NCBI GenBank assembly: GCA_000310025.1
Contig: FN649738.1
Coordinates: forward strand, 848,064 to 912,063
Direction: 5' to 3'
DNA from: Ectocarpus siliculosus
Taxonomy: Eukaryota; Sar; Phaeophyceae; Ectocarpales; Ectocarpaceae
DNA length: 64,000 bases
In this document: piece after piece, positions 1 through 12,500 of the stretch
Layout: the number at the start of each line of letters is the position of its first letter
How positions within the stretch are numbered: position 1 is the stretch's first letter
Program-made: the position numbers and the translations under genes
The notes under the pieces: generated by a model
Databases searched by the model: none
What the model was told of the DNA's origin: nothing
Seen by the model: the letters and a program-made list of their open reading frames with translations, nothing else

Positions 1-181
1 AAACTCTCGCGAGACAGAGAGAGCTAGCCATTGTAGATACCTGCCTGGCTTCGAAACCCCGCCGCGAAGAGCGCGAGGCACAACCCGTACACCGGTTAGC
101 GCGGTCGATGGAAACATCCAAGCGACACACACGCTCAACACACACTTGAAACATAATTGGTCATCGTTGACGGGGACCCAC

Positions 182-3100
182 CTGGGGCACCGCGAGAGGT
201 CTCTATCGAAGGGCAGGCTCTGGGTCAGCATGGTGTACAACACCACGCCGCAGCTCCACGCGTCCGCCTTGAAACCGTCGTACCCCTACAAAAACGCGAC
301 GCCGCAGCAGTGACGAAAACCACGAACAACATCAAACAAAACACTGAGCATAAAACACGGTGGTAGTACATAAAGAGACGACAGTGACGATCGCGGTCTT
401 GGCGACACGTTCAATGTATCCACGGAGATGTTCAGTTACGGTGAGTGAACACGGGGGCCGACAGACAGGTAAAATTTCATCCTGGTTGTCAGCGGCCCTT
501 TTGGTGGATACAGACATATTCTTTCAACGATATCGTACCGTACAAAACAAGGCGGGGGGGGGGGGGACACGGGCGGCCAGCAAGGAGAGGGAAGGCAGAA
601 CCGGGTGCTGCTAGACTGCTAGGCGTACAACCACCAGGTATTCGATCCAGCCACCGCAAACAAAACAGCACCGACACAAATACGCGAGAACGAGGAAGAA
701 AGCAAGCACTTGCGGAAACAGCAGGGACGAAAACAAGCCTGCGCCGCTACACACATAGTTTCAGACAAAGGTAACGCGAGAGGAAAATCGGCAGAGAACA
801 ACGAGTCGCATGACCGGGCGAAGTGCGACGGGGCTGATGAGCGAGAGGTGAGAGCGGCTACGAGTAGATCAGTCCCACGACGACCTCCTTATGCGTCAGT
901 AACGGGGAGTCGATTCCGTGCAAATACGTACCTGGTACGTGATTCAGAAATTGACCACCATAAGCCGACGCAAGCTAAAATACACATAAATGGTGTGTCT
1001 GTGTTCGTCCCATTTTCTCCTGGCGCCAGTCTGTACACAACCTTTCGAGGTACACTCCACCTTTGACGTATCAGTCGGGGGTAGCACAGAATTATCTTTC
1101 ACTATTCTCGGACCAAAGTCCTGCAGCCCCCAAGATCATGGTGGACACCACGATGAACAGATGGGAGGCTTTGACGTATCAGTCGGGGGTAGCACAGAAT
1201 TCTCTTTCATTACTCTCGGACCAAAGTCCTGCAGCCCCCAAGATCATGGTGGACACCACGATGAACAGATGGGAGGCACACACCTTAGAGTTCCCGGTGG
1301 TAACCTCGGGAGCCATGTAGTAAGGGCTGCCCACGACGGATCTCACACGCTGCGGGAGGCCCCGGCGTTCTGGTGTCGAGCCCGAACGGTAACATGAACA
1401 CGAAAAAAACAAAAATGAGTGTTTTCGGTTAGATACATGTACTACCGCCGGCAGCACAAGCAATTACCTCGCCTTCATCGGAAAGTACAAGTACACGTGA
1501 CAACAGCGTTCGCCTTGAAATTTACCCTGGGAATAAAACGCACTTCCATCCCACACCGGGAACACCACTCCTTCTCGTGTCCTCGTTCGATGCACAAGTT
1601 CGACACGCTGCTGTGCTACGTAGACAAGCGTATTTGAAACATGCCCGAGAAGATGCCTCACTCATAATTTTGCGAATCGTCATACACACGAACCTTTTGA
1701 TCGAGCGCCCTGGTTCTCGTTTCCAGTCGACGAAAAGGCCCCGCCGCAGCACGCCGACAGCCCGAAATCGGCCACCTTTAGCTCCGGCGGCGCGTCTCCC
1801 TGTGGCGACTCCGCCAGCAGCAAATTTGACGGCGACAAGTCCCTGCCAGACAATCGGAATGGAACCACGCCACACACACGGAAGGAAACGGGATGTCAAA
1901 ACCAGGACATGGGATGTCAAAACCCGGACATGTGAGACGTTCGCCAAAGCGTCAACAGACAGCTGCAAGGGACCACGCCACACACACACCAAAGGAAACA
2001 GGAAACCAAAGTCAGGAAACAAAAAATGAGACGCTGGCCAAAGCGGCAACAGTCAGAGGCAGTAGACGACGGCAATCGAAAAGGAATCACGCTACACGCT
2101 CAAGGATGTCAAAGTCAGGACATTTGAGACACTGGACAAAGGCACTACGCCAATAGACACACCAAAGCAAACAGGACGTCAGTCAAAGTCAGGAAACAAC
2201 ACACGAGACGCTCGCCAAAGTAACCACCCGACATGAACACCAAAAGGAAACAGGGTGTCAAAGTCAGGACGTATGAGACGCTCTCCAAAAGCAGCAACAG
2301 ACAGCGGTGTAGCAAATGCTGAGAGCCTTGCCATGCGGCGGAGGAGGTACAACAAGAGAGCCGTGCAAGAAACGTGCAGCGGTTGTGGCAGTGCTGGCCG
2401 ACCGCCATCGTACGATGCCCCCCAGTCCCAACGCAATGACGTCCTACGGGTAACCCAACGCACACAACCAAGAGGTACGCAGAAAGATGGCACTTCATTC
2501 GAGATAACAATGGATCGTCGTCGCAAGCCTGGTTGATTTCCTGGTTGATTTCCTACGGAACGCAGTCTCTTGGTTGGTGGAAGGTCCACCAGTTATTCAT
2601 TTCCAGCGCTCCAAGCGAAATAATTAACGTGACCACCCCGGGGGTTCCATCAGAAAAGCGGCATGCATGCATGCACGCACGCGAAACGTTGCTCATGTGG
2701 CGCATTCAAGCGAACAGAGCATTAAGGCCTCGGCGTACACCGCTCCGAGGGGGGTAGAGGGCGCTGCCCTCTTCTGGCGTTAAAAACCGAAGGCAAGCGC
2801 TACAGGAAGGATGGGGAGGGTGAGTAACCCTTCTGTGTGGCCACGGACTGGAGCAAACGGCAAAAATGCTGTGAGCGCTCATGAACAAAAACCAGCTTGG
2901 CTGCGAGAACACGCCGGATCACACACACACACCTGTGGCAGACCCCACGTCGGTGGCAGTAGGCCAGCCCGGACAGCAACTGGGAGAAGTATCTCTGCGC
3001 CGCGCCCGCCGCCCGCAGCGCCGACGCGGCCTTCGCCCTCGAGCCGGCCACCCGGCTTCCCTCCTCGCCCGCCAGCCTAATGTGGTCCAGCAGCTCGCCC

Positions 3101-5755
3101 CCCGTGACGAGCTCCAGGATGAGGAAGAGCGTGCTCTTGGAGTCCTGGAGGAGCTCGAGCACCGACAGCAGCTGGAGGACGTTGCTGTGGCCCCCGACCC
3201 TGCCCATGTTGTTGATCTCCCGCTTCACCTTCCGGCGCTGGGCGAGCCACTGCACGTACTTGGGGGGCAGCCACGGGATCGACACCCCCATGCCGTCCAC
3301 CTGGACTTCGAACGCTCCCCGCCCGCCGCTGCCGCCGGACAACCCCCCTCCCGGCGAATCACCGCCTCCGTCCATGTCGAAACCCCCTCCCCCCATCATG
3401 CCGTTCTCGTTCCAGCAGTCGTGATGAGAAAACTCGGCGTTCGGAGAGCGGCACGCGGAGGACGATGCGGTGGCGGCGGCGGCGGCGGCGGGGGGAGAGG
3501 ACGGGGGAGCATCCGTCCTGGGGTTAAGCCCCCAGATCTCGATGCACTTGGGCAGCGGGAGCTCTACCAGGCTCCCGTACCTCGGGTCCATGTACGCCGC
3601 CAGCACCTGCTTAGTGTTGGGGCTCACCAGCCACCACACGTGCTCCGGCCCGAGCTTGGACGGCTGCCTGCTGGCTCCCGCTCCCCCGCCGCCGCTTCCG
3701 GGTGACCCCGGTCCTGCGGAAACCACGGCAGCAGCTCCCCCCGCCCCTCCGCATGAGTGGCCGCTGCTACTACCCTCGGAGGCGGCGGCGGCGGCGGCGC
3801 CCGCCCCGCTGCTGCTGCTGCTGCCCCCGACCTGCTGGCCACGCCTCGCCACGATGCAGCGGCGGAGCGTAACCGCGGGCGCCAGGCGGAAGCCGACCGG
3901 GTTTAGGATCTTGATCGCCACGGGTCTGATCTGAGACTTGTCGGACAAGTCGGTTCCCTGTTGTGTCACAACGCCCCCAGGCAACGGGCGCGGAACGTTG
4001 TGTCAAAAGGTGATTTCATCTGAACAGACTTCGTATGCTTGGTGATCAAATCGCCTTTACGAGACGCGATTACCGGGCCCCCTCGTTTGGAGAAAAAAAA
4101 AGAAGAGTACCATGCCTTGCTGTTGCTGGAGGTACTGCTGTTCACCCCGGGAATTTCTGTTCGCGGGCGGAACACGCGCTTGGTGCTAACGATGACCTGC
4201 TTGAGCAAATAAAATAAAATATGCACACAACATGGCTACCAAACTGTCTTGTTGACCCTGTTACCCGCGGGGGAGATGTCGCTGTGTGCTGCTCGGGAAA
4301 TCGTGGCAATACAGGTAGCCTTCGCTGACGCTATGGATTCATTGTTAACATATCTTATAGGCTCTTTTCTTTAGATGGGAGATGTATTCGTTGGGTCGTA
4401 CTACGAAAATAAAAAGAGAGACGTTTTTCATGAGGGACGACGCACGCGCCCAAGCTTGGGGCCTCGAGGTACAACCATGGCGCATCCTTTCACCAGGAGT
4501 TTCAGAAAACCGGTTCGAAATTACACTAGCTGGACGCCGCTCGCGATTTGGTGGTATCCTACATATGCATACAAATGGCTATATGATTCGCTGGCTGAAG
4601 GGCTCCGATCCAGGGCCCCAAGCGTAAGACTTCCTTCGCATCACAGGCCGTATAACGTTATTGACGCGAGCAGGTTCCAGCCGTCCTCTCCCTCAAGCAT
4701 CTAAATTACACTCACGACGTAAATATTCGGGGGAAGGACAAGCAAAACGGAGTTTTTTCCATGGAAGAATCATCTCCACCAAAATACGGCGGCGCAAAGG
4801 CAAACTATCTGAGGTACGTAGCAACCACACACAAGGGAAGCTCAAGCTCACACATCCACGACCGACCCCGTCGAGCAGTGTGCGGTGCGGAGGATTGCCT
4901 TTGATAGTCGGGCATCCTGGAGAAACATGATCCCTTATGAGACGATTGAGAGGGACAACCATAGTATTTTTGAAAGGTCCAAAGAGCTTTTGTGTCACGG
5001 ACGATTCAAGGTTAAGTTTACCATGCGGGAGAGGCAGGTGTGCTGCTGTTTGTGCCGTCTCCCTCGCAACATACAATGTCATGGTAGTTGTTATTACACC
5101 AACCATCAACCATCAAACCCGACAAATTCCAACCTTGTCTCCTCTTGGTGCCAGCAAGAGGTTCAGTCTACCCCACCTATTCCATTTTGAGCACCGGTAG
5201 ACACACACCGCATTGAGAGGAGGGGCACGCTTCAACTGACGGTTGTCTACTTGGCTGGTGGAACGACCAAAAACGGCGACAGAAAAACGCAAGACGCCAG
5301 GAAAACACGGAACTTCTTCTTGAACCCGCGGTTTGGAATCCCACCGCCACAACGAAAGCTTCAAGACTTCCACCAAGAAGCAGCGATTTTTCCTCAGGAA
5401 ACACGGGGGGGGGGGAGGTTAGCTTCCCCCTCGCTACACTACACCAACAGCCCTCACCAGGTTCTGAGCCCACCCCGCGTACGAACTTGGGGGGAGACGA
5501 AAATATTCAAAACTACAGCAGTAGTACCTTCCAAGGGTTGATGTGCAAACAAACAGCAGAGCAGAGGTTCGTGTCTTCTACAATGTTACGTACATGCGGC
5601 AACAGCAGCAGGCATGTTGAGTTTTTGTTACCCACCTCGTACACCACTCCGGCCGCCCCTCCCCCGAGGAAGCTGCCGAGCTCGTAGCTGGGCTTCCCGT
5701 TTATGGTAATGGTTTGCCCGTCAAAGCTCTCCACCTTCCGATACAGGGATTTCAT
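182..5755 (-). CDS. Atypical Ser/Thr protein kinase (CAMK-like), 3' end beyond window
   Basis: Exons on the minus strand: 5755-5636, 3957-2933, 1842-1694, 1369-1305 and 285-182, all with GT/AG borders and matching phases; 487 codons are visible and the C-terminus lies before base 1. The Gly-rich loop GGGAAG is at residues 31-36, VAIK gives Lys56, the helix-C Glu is about 287, HRDLSPSN about 381-388, DFG 407-409, APE 451-453, and [10 protein letters not shown] marks subdomain IX. The catalytic and metal-binding Asp are present, so activity is likely. Two oddities: about 230 residues separate Lys56 from the helix-C Glu, made of Ser/Ala/Gly tracts around a conserved-looking block ([19 protein letters not shown]), and the Lys of the usual HRDLKxxN loop is Ser. 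The start ATG at 5755 is the one preceding the Gly-loop; an upstream exon cannot be excluded. Substrate and pathway are unknown. Confidence 0.88.
1061..1276. repeat. 108 bp tandem duplication in kinase intron
   Basis: Copies at 1061-1168 and 1169-1276 differ at only a few bases. They lie in the intron following the APE exon, with the second copy ending about 30 bases from the exon's splice donor. The high identity points to a recent duplication. Confidence 0.9.
1860..2320. repeat. Degenerate ~100 bp tandem repeats beside a splice acceptor
   Basis: The phrases 'gtcaaagtcaggac', 'gagacgctcgccaaag' and 'ccacacacacaccaaagg' recur four or five times in the same order. In the kinase orientation the units include acceptor-like 'cag' sites and abut the true acceptor at 1843, suggesting expansion of the intron's 3' end. 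Confidence 0.75.
4225..4440 (+). repeat. Dispersed repeat, copy 1 (intact reference copy)
   Basis: The segment from 'accaaactgtcttgttg' through 'gacgctatggattcattg' and 'ggctcttttctttagatg' to the A-rich 'cgaaaataaaaagagag' is shared in part with 36085-36190 and with the two halves 45050-45115 and 45350-45425. It lies in the first intron of the kinase gene. No coding capacity or terminal repeats were recognised. Confidence 0.6.
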
Positions 5756-7897
5756 CCTGGCAGCAGCCGCTGTCGGCCCGTTCTTCGGGAAAAAAAGGGA
5801 CTCCGGCTGCTTCCGATTGCGAAAAAATACCAGAAAAATACGTCGCGCTGTCCGCGATGGTGAGCGCCGACTCCGGCCTCCTGGCGCAAGCAAAACGGTC
5901 CCTCCTTCCACGGAACGCACCGACACCCCACTGCGAAGCCTTCGGTGGTTCTGTGGGTAAGGGAGAGACGCCGCACGCCGGTGCGGCGTGGTGTGGTGTG
6001 GGACGGCGTGGTGTGGTGTGGGACGGCGTGGTGTGGTGTGGGACAGCACATTTGCAAGTGCGTCGCGGGGTAAAACGTCTGTAAGGAGGGGTGTATGTTA
6101 CGGCAGCAGCTCTTGCTGGACGATCATCCCATCTCCCTCTTTCAAAAATACACATGCGACTAGACTAGTGCCTTCGACGCGCACGCGTTACAGGTTACGT
6201 GTAGGGTGCGGCATGATTTTCCTCGGCGACAGCCGCACGAGCTAGAGAGAGCTCGACGACGACAAGGCCACGTGGGAAAGGCAAGGTGGCAAGGCACCAA
6301 AGACCGAACGTGCGTCTTCGTATTCTAGTTGGAGGTGTGTGTGCAGCAAGCAGATTCGTTCGCGGCCAAAGCATCAAGACGCTCCCGCCCCACACCCTTA
6401 CCTCAGACGGTTCCTGGAGATCCCCAACCGTAGACCCGAGTCGTGGTAAACTTGGACGGGAGAGGAGGGCCCGGCCGTGCAGGAGCAAGCTATCTAGCTA
6501 TTGTTATTTAGTTTGTTCGCAAGCAACGAATTGTTGCTGGGGCTCCGAGGGGCGGCTCCGCCGATTCGTTCACCCCCCCCTTCTGTCGGTCCCTACCCCA
6601 CGGCCTAGAAAAAGCGGCGGAATCAATGATAAAATCGGTTCAGCGATCGTCTATTATTTGCACTTGGACACTTGGGCGGGTGTGAGCCCCACGCCTTACA
6701 CCCTGGTCCCGCACGACTACGCGAGGGTGGATGATACCCATCCTCGACCCTAGTATGGTGCCTAGGACTGGAAAATATCTGCGGTACTGGGGTGAAGTAA
6801 TGGCTCACAGAGCGACGGTTGGATCATGGTGCCCGCCGCCGAATCAACCAATGCAGCGCACGGCGGGAGCGAGCTACACTGCTGTAGCTACATCCATCCA
6901 TTGTTGTCCTCCGGCAGCCGTGGCTGCGAATTTCGGTCCGTGAACGGCAGTAAGAGTGGGGTAATCCTCCACAACAAGCTAGAGCAACAAGCTCTGCATG
7001 AAATCTTTGCTGGTGTGACACATATCTTTTGGGCCGGAAGATGATTGATACTGACTGATTGATTGATCGTTCGGTCGGTCGGTCGGGTAAAAATTACCAC
7101 GCACGCACATAACCTGCATGTATGTTGTCCCATGCCCATCCACACAACACCCGCGCGTATAGGGCCAAAGTTCCGGCGTGTAGTGGCGTGCGTGTGAGGA
7201 TGCCAGGATTGCGTGTATGTATTCCAAGCCACGCTGCTAACACATGCATGCGTTTCACCAAGTTTTACACAAAAAAACATCACGTCGATGGTTCCGCAAC
7301 ATCCTGCTTGTACAGCAGTCACTCCGTCTTTCGTTGTTGTTGTTGCTGCTGTTCCGTCACCGGCTCCGCGAGGCCAGCAACAAGAGTGCACGGCAACCAT
7401 AGATCTATCTAGACCATACAGACTTTGAATATTTTCTCCGAGTAGCAAAAAATAAACAAGCCGCGCCGCAAAGCGCCAACCACACGACGACTTCCTTCCG
7501 CTCCTCCAACTCGGTACACCCTCAAATTGTTTCGGTGCGAAAGTGGGCTTGTCGGTGATGCCACGGCCTGGGTACGTACCCCATTTGTATCTTAGATCCA
7601 AGTCGCCTTAATAGATTCGAGCCCTCAAGGACACCGTTGTATCGTTTGGCGTGAGCGCGTGTCACTTGGAGCTATCAAGAACTCTCGGCCCCGGGGGGTT
7701 TACAGAGAGCTCTTTCGCTTTCCGGTAGATCGTCGAAAAGTGCTGCGGTAGAGGGCAGGCTGCTCCAGCACCAAACGTTCATCGGATTGGATGAAATAAA
7801 GTCTGTCGTTCCGTTCTGGCGGATCCAAAAAGGTGTATATGCCTACCGCACGTCACGTGTGTTGCTGTAGCCACAAAGTTTCTCCGTCTCCTTACTG
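5756..7897. other. Intergenic region between divergent kinase and zinc-motif genes
   Basis: About 2.1 kb separates the kinase start (minus) from the first predicted exon of the Stc1-like gene (plus). It presumably holds both promoters. Apart from the GT-rich 20 bp repeat at 5985-6044 I see no conserved coding segment; open frames here lack recognisable protein. Confidence 0.5.
5985..6044. repeat. Three perfect 20 bp tandem units
   Basis: The unit ggcgtggtgtggtgtgggac is repeated three times without a mismatch, about 230 bases upstream of the kinase start codon. Confidence 0.95.
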
Positions 7898-9555
7898 ATG
7901 CGACTTTGTCGGTCATTTCTTGCTGCTACCGGCGACTCGCCCACGCCCACCCTCCGCAGCGCCGGTATGTTGTGTGTGCCGCGTGCTTCCCGTGCGCCGC
8001 CGCCTTCCCGGCCCCCTCCGCGAAAACACCGAGATGGAACTAACGCCAGCCGAAAGCTGCCAGATTCAACCACACCACGCCCTTGCAGTTTCATACATTA
8101 GGCGCGTGCTTTGTACTTTTTTCTCATGTTTTGTTCGCAACTGGCGAATGATTGGAGGTGGGAATGTTGTTGGTTGTTCTGTTCGACAGTTGGCAACGGG
8201 CGGGTCGAAATCGAAGAGGCTCCGTCCATCCCCCGCCGGCCTTTCCGCGCAGCCCCTGACTCCAGGGGTAAAGGCGACCCACCTCATCACTCCCGCACAC
8301 CGCAACACCATCCGCTAGATTCCTGCTCGCCCGCGGCCATCGTCGCCAGCCTCCGCATCGTCAGCGCTTCCGTGAGTCTCCCCCCCTTGAGGCAGGGCTT
8401 GTTCACCCCACTAGAGCTGCAGCACCCGTGGAATTAGCATCAGCAGCGCTGCACGCGAGGGGCTAACATGCAGGTGAGAAAGTAGGCTTCCCTTTTTTCA
8501 GAGAAAATCTGCCTTTGTCGGTCGGACCGTCGGACGAGCCTATAGAGGTTATTATGATACCGATTTTTTTATCAACATGACACAGGGTGATTTTTTCCCA
8601 AGGTAGGCGACCACACCAGACCTGCCGAGCTTTAACTCGCCTGCCCTATACTACAATCGTGGCTGGTGCCCGGCACATGACCATACCTTTTTGTATGTTG
8701 ACGTTTTTTAGTGTGGTGATCAAAAGTGCGCCGAGGGCTAAATGAAGAACGTTGCCCTCATCGAATCCAAATGTTTGGCGGACGCAAATGAACTTAATGC
8801 TCGGCTTGCTCTCCCCCTCTGCCAGGGAAATCATTAAATGCACTATTGTGGTGAAAACATCCCCCTTTCCATCCTCACGCCCCCAGCCGTCGCGGTGTAC
8901 ACGGTGCTGAAGTCGGCATCCCCAAACCCCGACGAAACAAAAACGTAACCTTTTTACGTCCACGTACGACGCCCGCTCTTCCATAATCTAGAACTTGTAG
9001 GCACAACCTCCTTTTCGCTACAATACCTCAGTATTTCCCCCCGCTGCTCCGCCGCCGTTTGTTTACAAAATCGTACATTAATATGCATTCAACCAATCTC
9101 CTCGGTTATTTTTTTTCGCCCACTGGCACGCACGACAGGGCGCATCGGCGAGTGGCGCCATCACGTGTACCGTCTGCGGTGTGCGAAAGCCTGCCTCGGA
9201 GTACTCTCGCAACCAGCTGGCCAGGTCCTCGAGGGAGGTGTGCCAGGTGTGCCTCATGAGCGATGGGACGGTCGCGGCGCCCCCTTCTCGGGTGGCGCCC
9301 GCCGCGGGCGAGGGCGTAGTCCGCTGCGTTGCTTGCTGCCAAGTGAAGACTACCTCATCGTTTGGCATCAATCAGCTCCGCCGCCGCGCCGGCATCGAGC
9401 GCTGCATGCTCTGCGTGGAGAAGGACCTAGGGTCGGTGGTGCTCTGCCGCGCTTGCAACACGCACAAGCCCTTCACGGACTTCAGCAAGAAGCAGCTGGC
9501 GTGCAAGCCCGGCTCGGAGAGGTGCAAGGTTTGCATCGAGAACGCGTCTCGGTGA
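7898..9555 (+). CDS. Small protein with three Stc1-like CxxC...CxxC motifs
   Basis: Predicted exons are 7898-7964, 8190-8371 and 9139-9555, giving about 221 residues; donors GTATGT and GTGAGT and both CAG acceptors fit in phase. The last exon holds three tandem zinc-type motifs: CTVC...KPASEYSRNQL...CQVC, CVAC...FGINQL...CMLC and CRAC...KPFTDFSKKQL...CKVC. The spacing and the central [FY]SxxQL core resemble the Stc1 domain, a LIM-like fold that in fission yeast links RNAi to chromatin modifiers. Four Cys per unit would bind one zinc each, so a role in nucleic-acid or protein binding is possible, but function here is unknown. The N-terminal 83 residues are low in complexity and less certain than the last exon; the true start could be further upstream. 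Confidence 0.65.
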
Positions 9556-12500
9556 TGGGACCGCGGCGGTCGGCGGCAGGAGTGACGAAAGGCCCAAAAG
9601 AGAAGAGAGGTGGGGGCTATTGTGATACGAAGGGTGCAGCCGGTGAGAGAGAACGTTGGCGGAAACAGGTGTTCGTAGCCGTGAGCGACTCGGCTCCTCG
9701 ACTGCTCGGACAGAGGAGGCTGCGAAGCCGACTTACTCTATCTAGACGTTTGGATCCCTTGTGGGGGGGAAGACTTTGGATCGAATGGAGTGTGAGAGGA
9801 AGTACGGCAACATGGAATGTATGCTTGCGCCGAACCCTTCGTGCTGCCGCCGGGCATACGTTCGTGTGACCTTCTGTGCGTCGTTCGGCCCCCATCTTCG
9901 TGGTGGAAATGGGAAAGAGAATGAGAGAGGGAGGGAGGGAGGGATGCCATACGATTGCGACGACAGACAAGGAGAATAGATGAGAGAAAGACGGGTGGAG
10001 GAGATACAGAGACAAAGAAGGAGAGAGAGAGGCGGGTAGGGACAGAGACAGAGACTAAGACATAGCGAGAGAGAGAGAGAGAGAGAGAGTCAAACAAAAA
10101 TGAAACGGACAGACCGGGGTTGGATGGTGGAGCTTCACCCGAAGTTTCCATGACCAAATTTCAGATATAACAATTACTGACGAGCTTTTTATTTAGATAA
10201 TTTGGTACTTATTATTCTGCTGGAGCCTCGTCGCAGGATGGTTGGGACGGGGGGCAGCATCAAAAATACTGATTTTACCATTCGTTCGGTAGGCGGGAGG
10301 TTGGGACGTGTCTAGGGTGTCCAGCGACCCAAATGCTTCTCATTTTATATTCGTATCTAAGTTATAGATGCGTTGTTCCGAAAGACATGTGCGTGGAGTA
10401 GTACGACGTTGGATATAGTGTGTGTTTCGGGTTCTGAGCAAATGTAGACTACTCCCAGTGGAGAGAAGCTTTTGTTTTTCGTGTGTCGCGCCTATCGACG
10501 AAAGGATTGGGCCAGTCCGCGTAGAGATTTTAACAGCGAATTTTGCGCGGCTGGATGGAGGGAGTGCGATTGGCTCTGTGTTGTGCTGCTGTATAGGGTG
10601 AGCGAAGAACATGCCAGCGTGTACGGCGTGTGTCTCACTTGTTGTTGTTCCACGAAATGCATTTTATATCGGCGGGGTGTTGGTCGTGGTTGTGGTTAAA
10701 GTCAGCTCAGCAAATATTTTTACGCCGTCGGCTGTCGGCACCCATGTGGCATTACGTATTTAGCCGAGTTTAATGCGCTTGAGGCACATGGGGGGGGTGG
10801 GGTGGCGGACAGCAGTGGAGGATTATCGGTTGAGGGGGGGGGAGGCGTCTCAAGCGTGGCGCATCTATCCTAGAGAAGGTAGAGGGGCTCCCATTGGTCA
10901 GCATTCGTGCATGACGCAGCGGAGGAACATTGCTCTGGGCTGGTCGGTGCATCGGTTCGAACCGTGGTCGCTGTAAACGGAGGTGGTAATGATTTTTCTC
11001 CAGTTTTAGGTGATAACGTTTTTCTTCATAGCTTTACGTCAGAAATAATTTTCAACGGGGGGAGGGCGGGCGGTCTGAGCTGCGCCAGAGAGAGGCGTGT
11101 CGATTGCGGTGGCGCCATCCACGGAACGTTCCATGGAACGTTCCCGTGGGACATGCCTAACCCGTGGGAGCGGCAGTGGTGAGGTGGGGGCGGGGGCGGT
11201 GCATGGTGAAAGCAAAGGGAATGACGGGCAATTAATTGTCGTTTTCTTCGTAGGCCTAGCTAGCCACATACGAGACGTTCTGTGCATGGTCGACGTTTCC
11301 CGTGTGGGTGGGCGGGCCCGTCATTACTTTACGGTTGACTTCCCCATTTTTTGTATAGAATGGAAGATGTGGGTGGGCTCAGGTGTCCCCCGCCTGGCGT
11401 TTGGGTCTGATTGTTTGGTCGATATTTACACAGAACGCCTTGTGCAAGGCAGGAGGGGCTTATTCTGTGATGGGGGGGTTGACATGGTGGGGGTGGTAGG
11501 GTCCTTGTCACCTTTAAGGCGAGGTGGGTGTGCTGCTGTGTGTTGGGTGTTTGATCGTGAGAGTTGCCAGCGGTTCCGCTTTTGTTGATCGAAAGCGGGA
11601 CACGGGCGGGTGTGTGCCGACACGCTAAGGGTCTGGTTTGTGTAAAAGTTGCACCCAGGGAACGCCTTGTGCAGGAGCTGGAGGGTAACCGGGTGGGGGT
11701 TTAGCCTTGATCGATGTCTTCATGTCGAGTGGTGCCAGTGGTGTGGAGTGGGCGTGTTTCTTTGTGGGGGAGGGTGGTTGGGTGGCATTTTCGAGTGCAA
11801 GTAATATATCAACAAATTCATGCATTGTTGGACGCGCATGGAAGGAAGACGTCTATTTACCAAAACACTTGAAAGTGTTGCAGTTTCACGTCTCTGAGCC
11901 AAGGCCAGAAGGCTGCTCGCGTGTTCGGCGCTGGGCATCCGCACACATCGGATAGTGAGCGGACGATGCGCATTTATGACGGGCGCAATTGCTTGGCGTG
12001 TGTCCTCAACTGGCCAACTCTAAAAAACATACGTCGGGTGCATGTCGTGAACCTGAAGCCACGGCATGCACAGATGCTCCAGAAATCCCCGAGCCTTCCT
12101 TCCTCAGACGAGCATAAATAATGTGCTCTGCGTTGTGGGCACGATGGCGACGGGGCCAGAATTGTGCTGTTCGCAACCCTTACTTGTAGCTCTGTCTTTA
12201 ACTTCACCTCCCCCTGAAATTCTAGGACACACGGTACGGGGGTAAGCTAAGGCATTTTTTTGGCGGAGGAAGAGAATCTATTTTGGGACCGTGGACCAAT
12301 TTCCCGGGAGGAACAAAGTCGAATTGTATTTCAATTCCCAGCGCGCACGGAGCTTTGTTCGCGTTGCGCCTTCTCTCCCTCGCCCTTTGTGCACTAAAAA
12401 ATAGCAAGAGACAAGAATAACCTTGCTTGCTACCTTCCCACGCTCAAAGCTGTATCGTAGTCTGAATGATGTTTTTGCAATAGTCCCAAGGACCCTCCTC

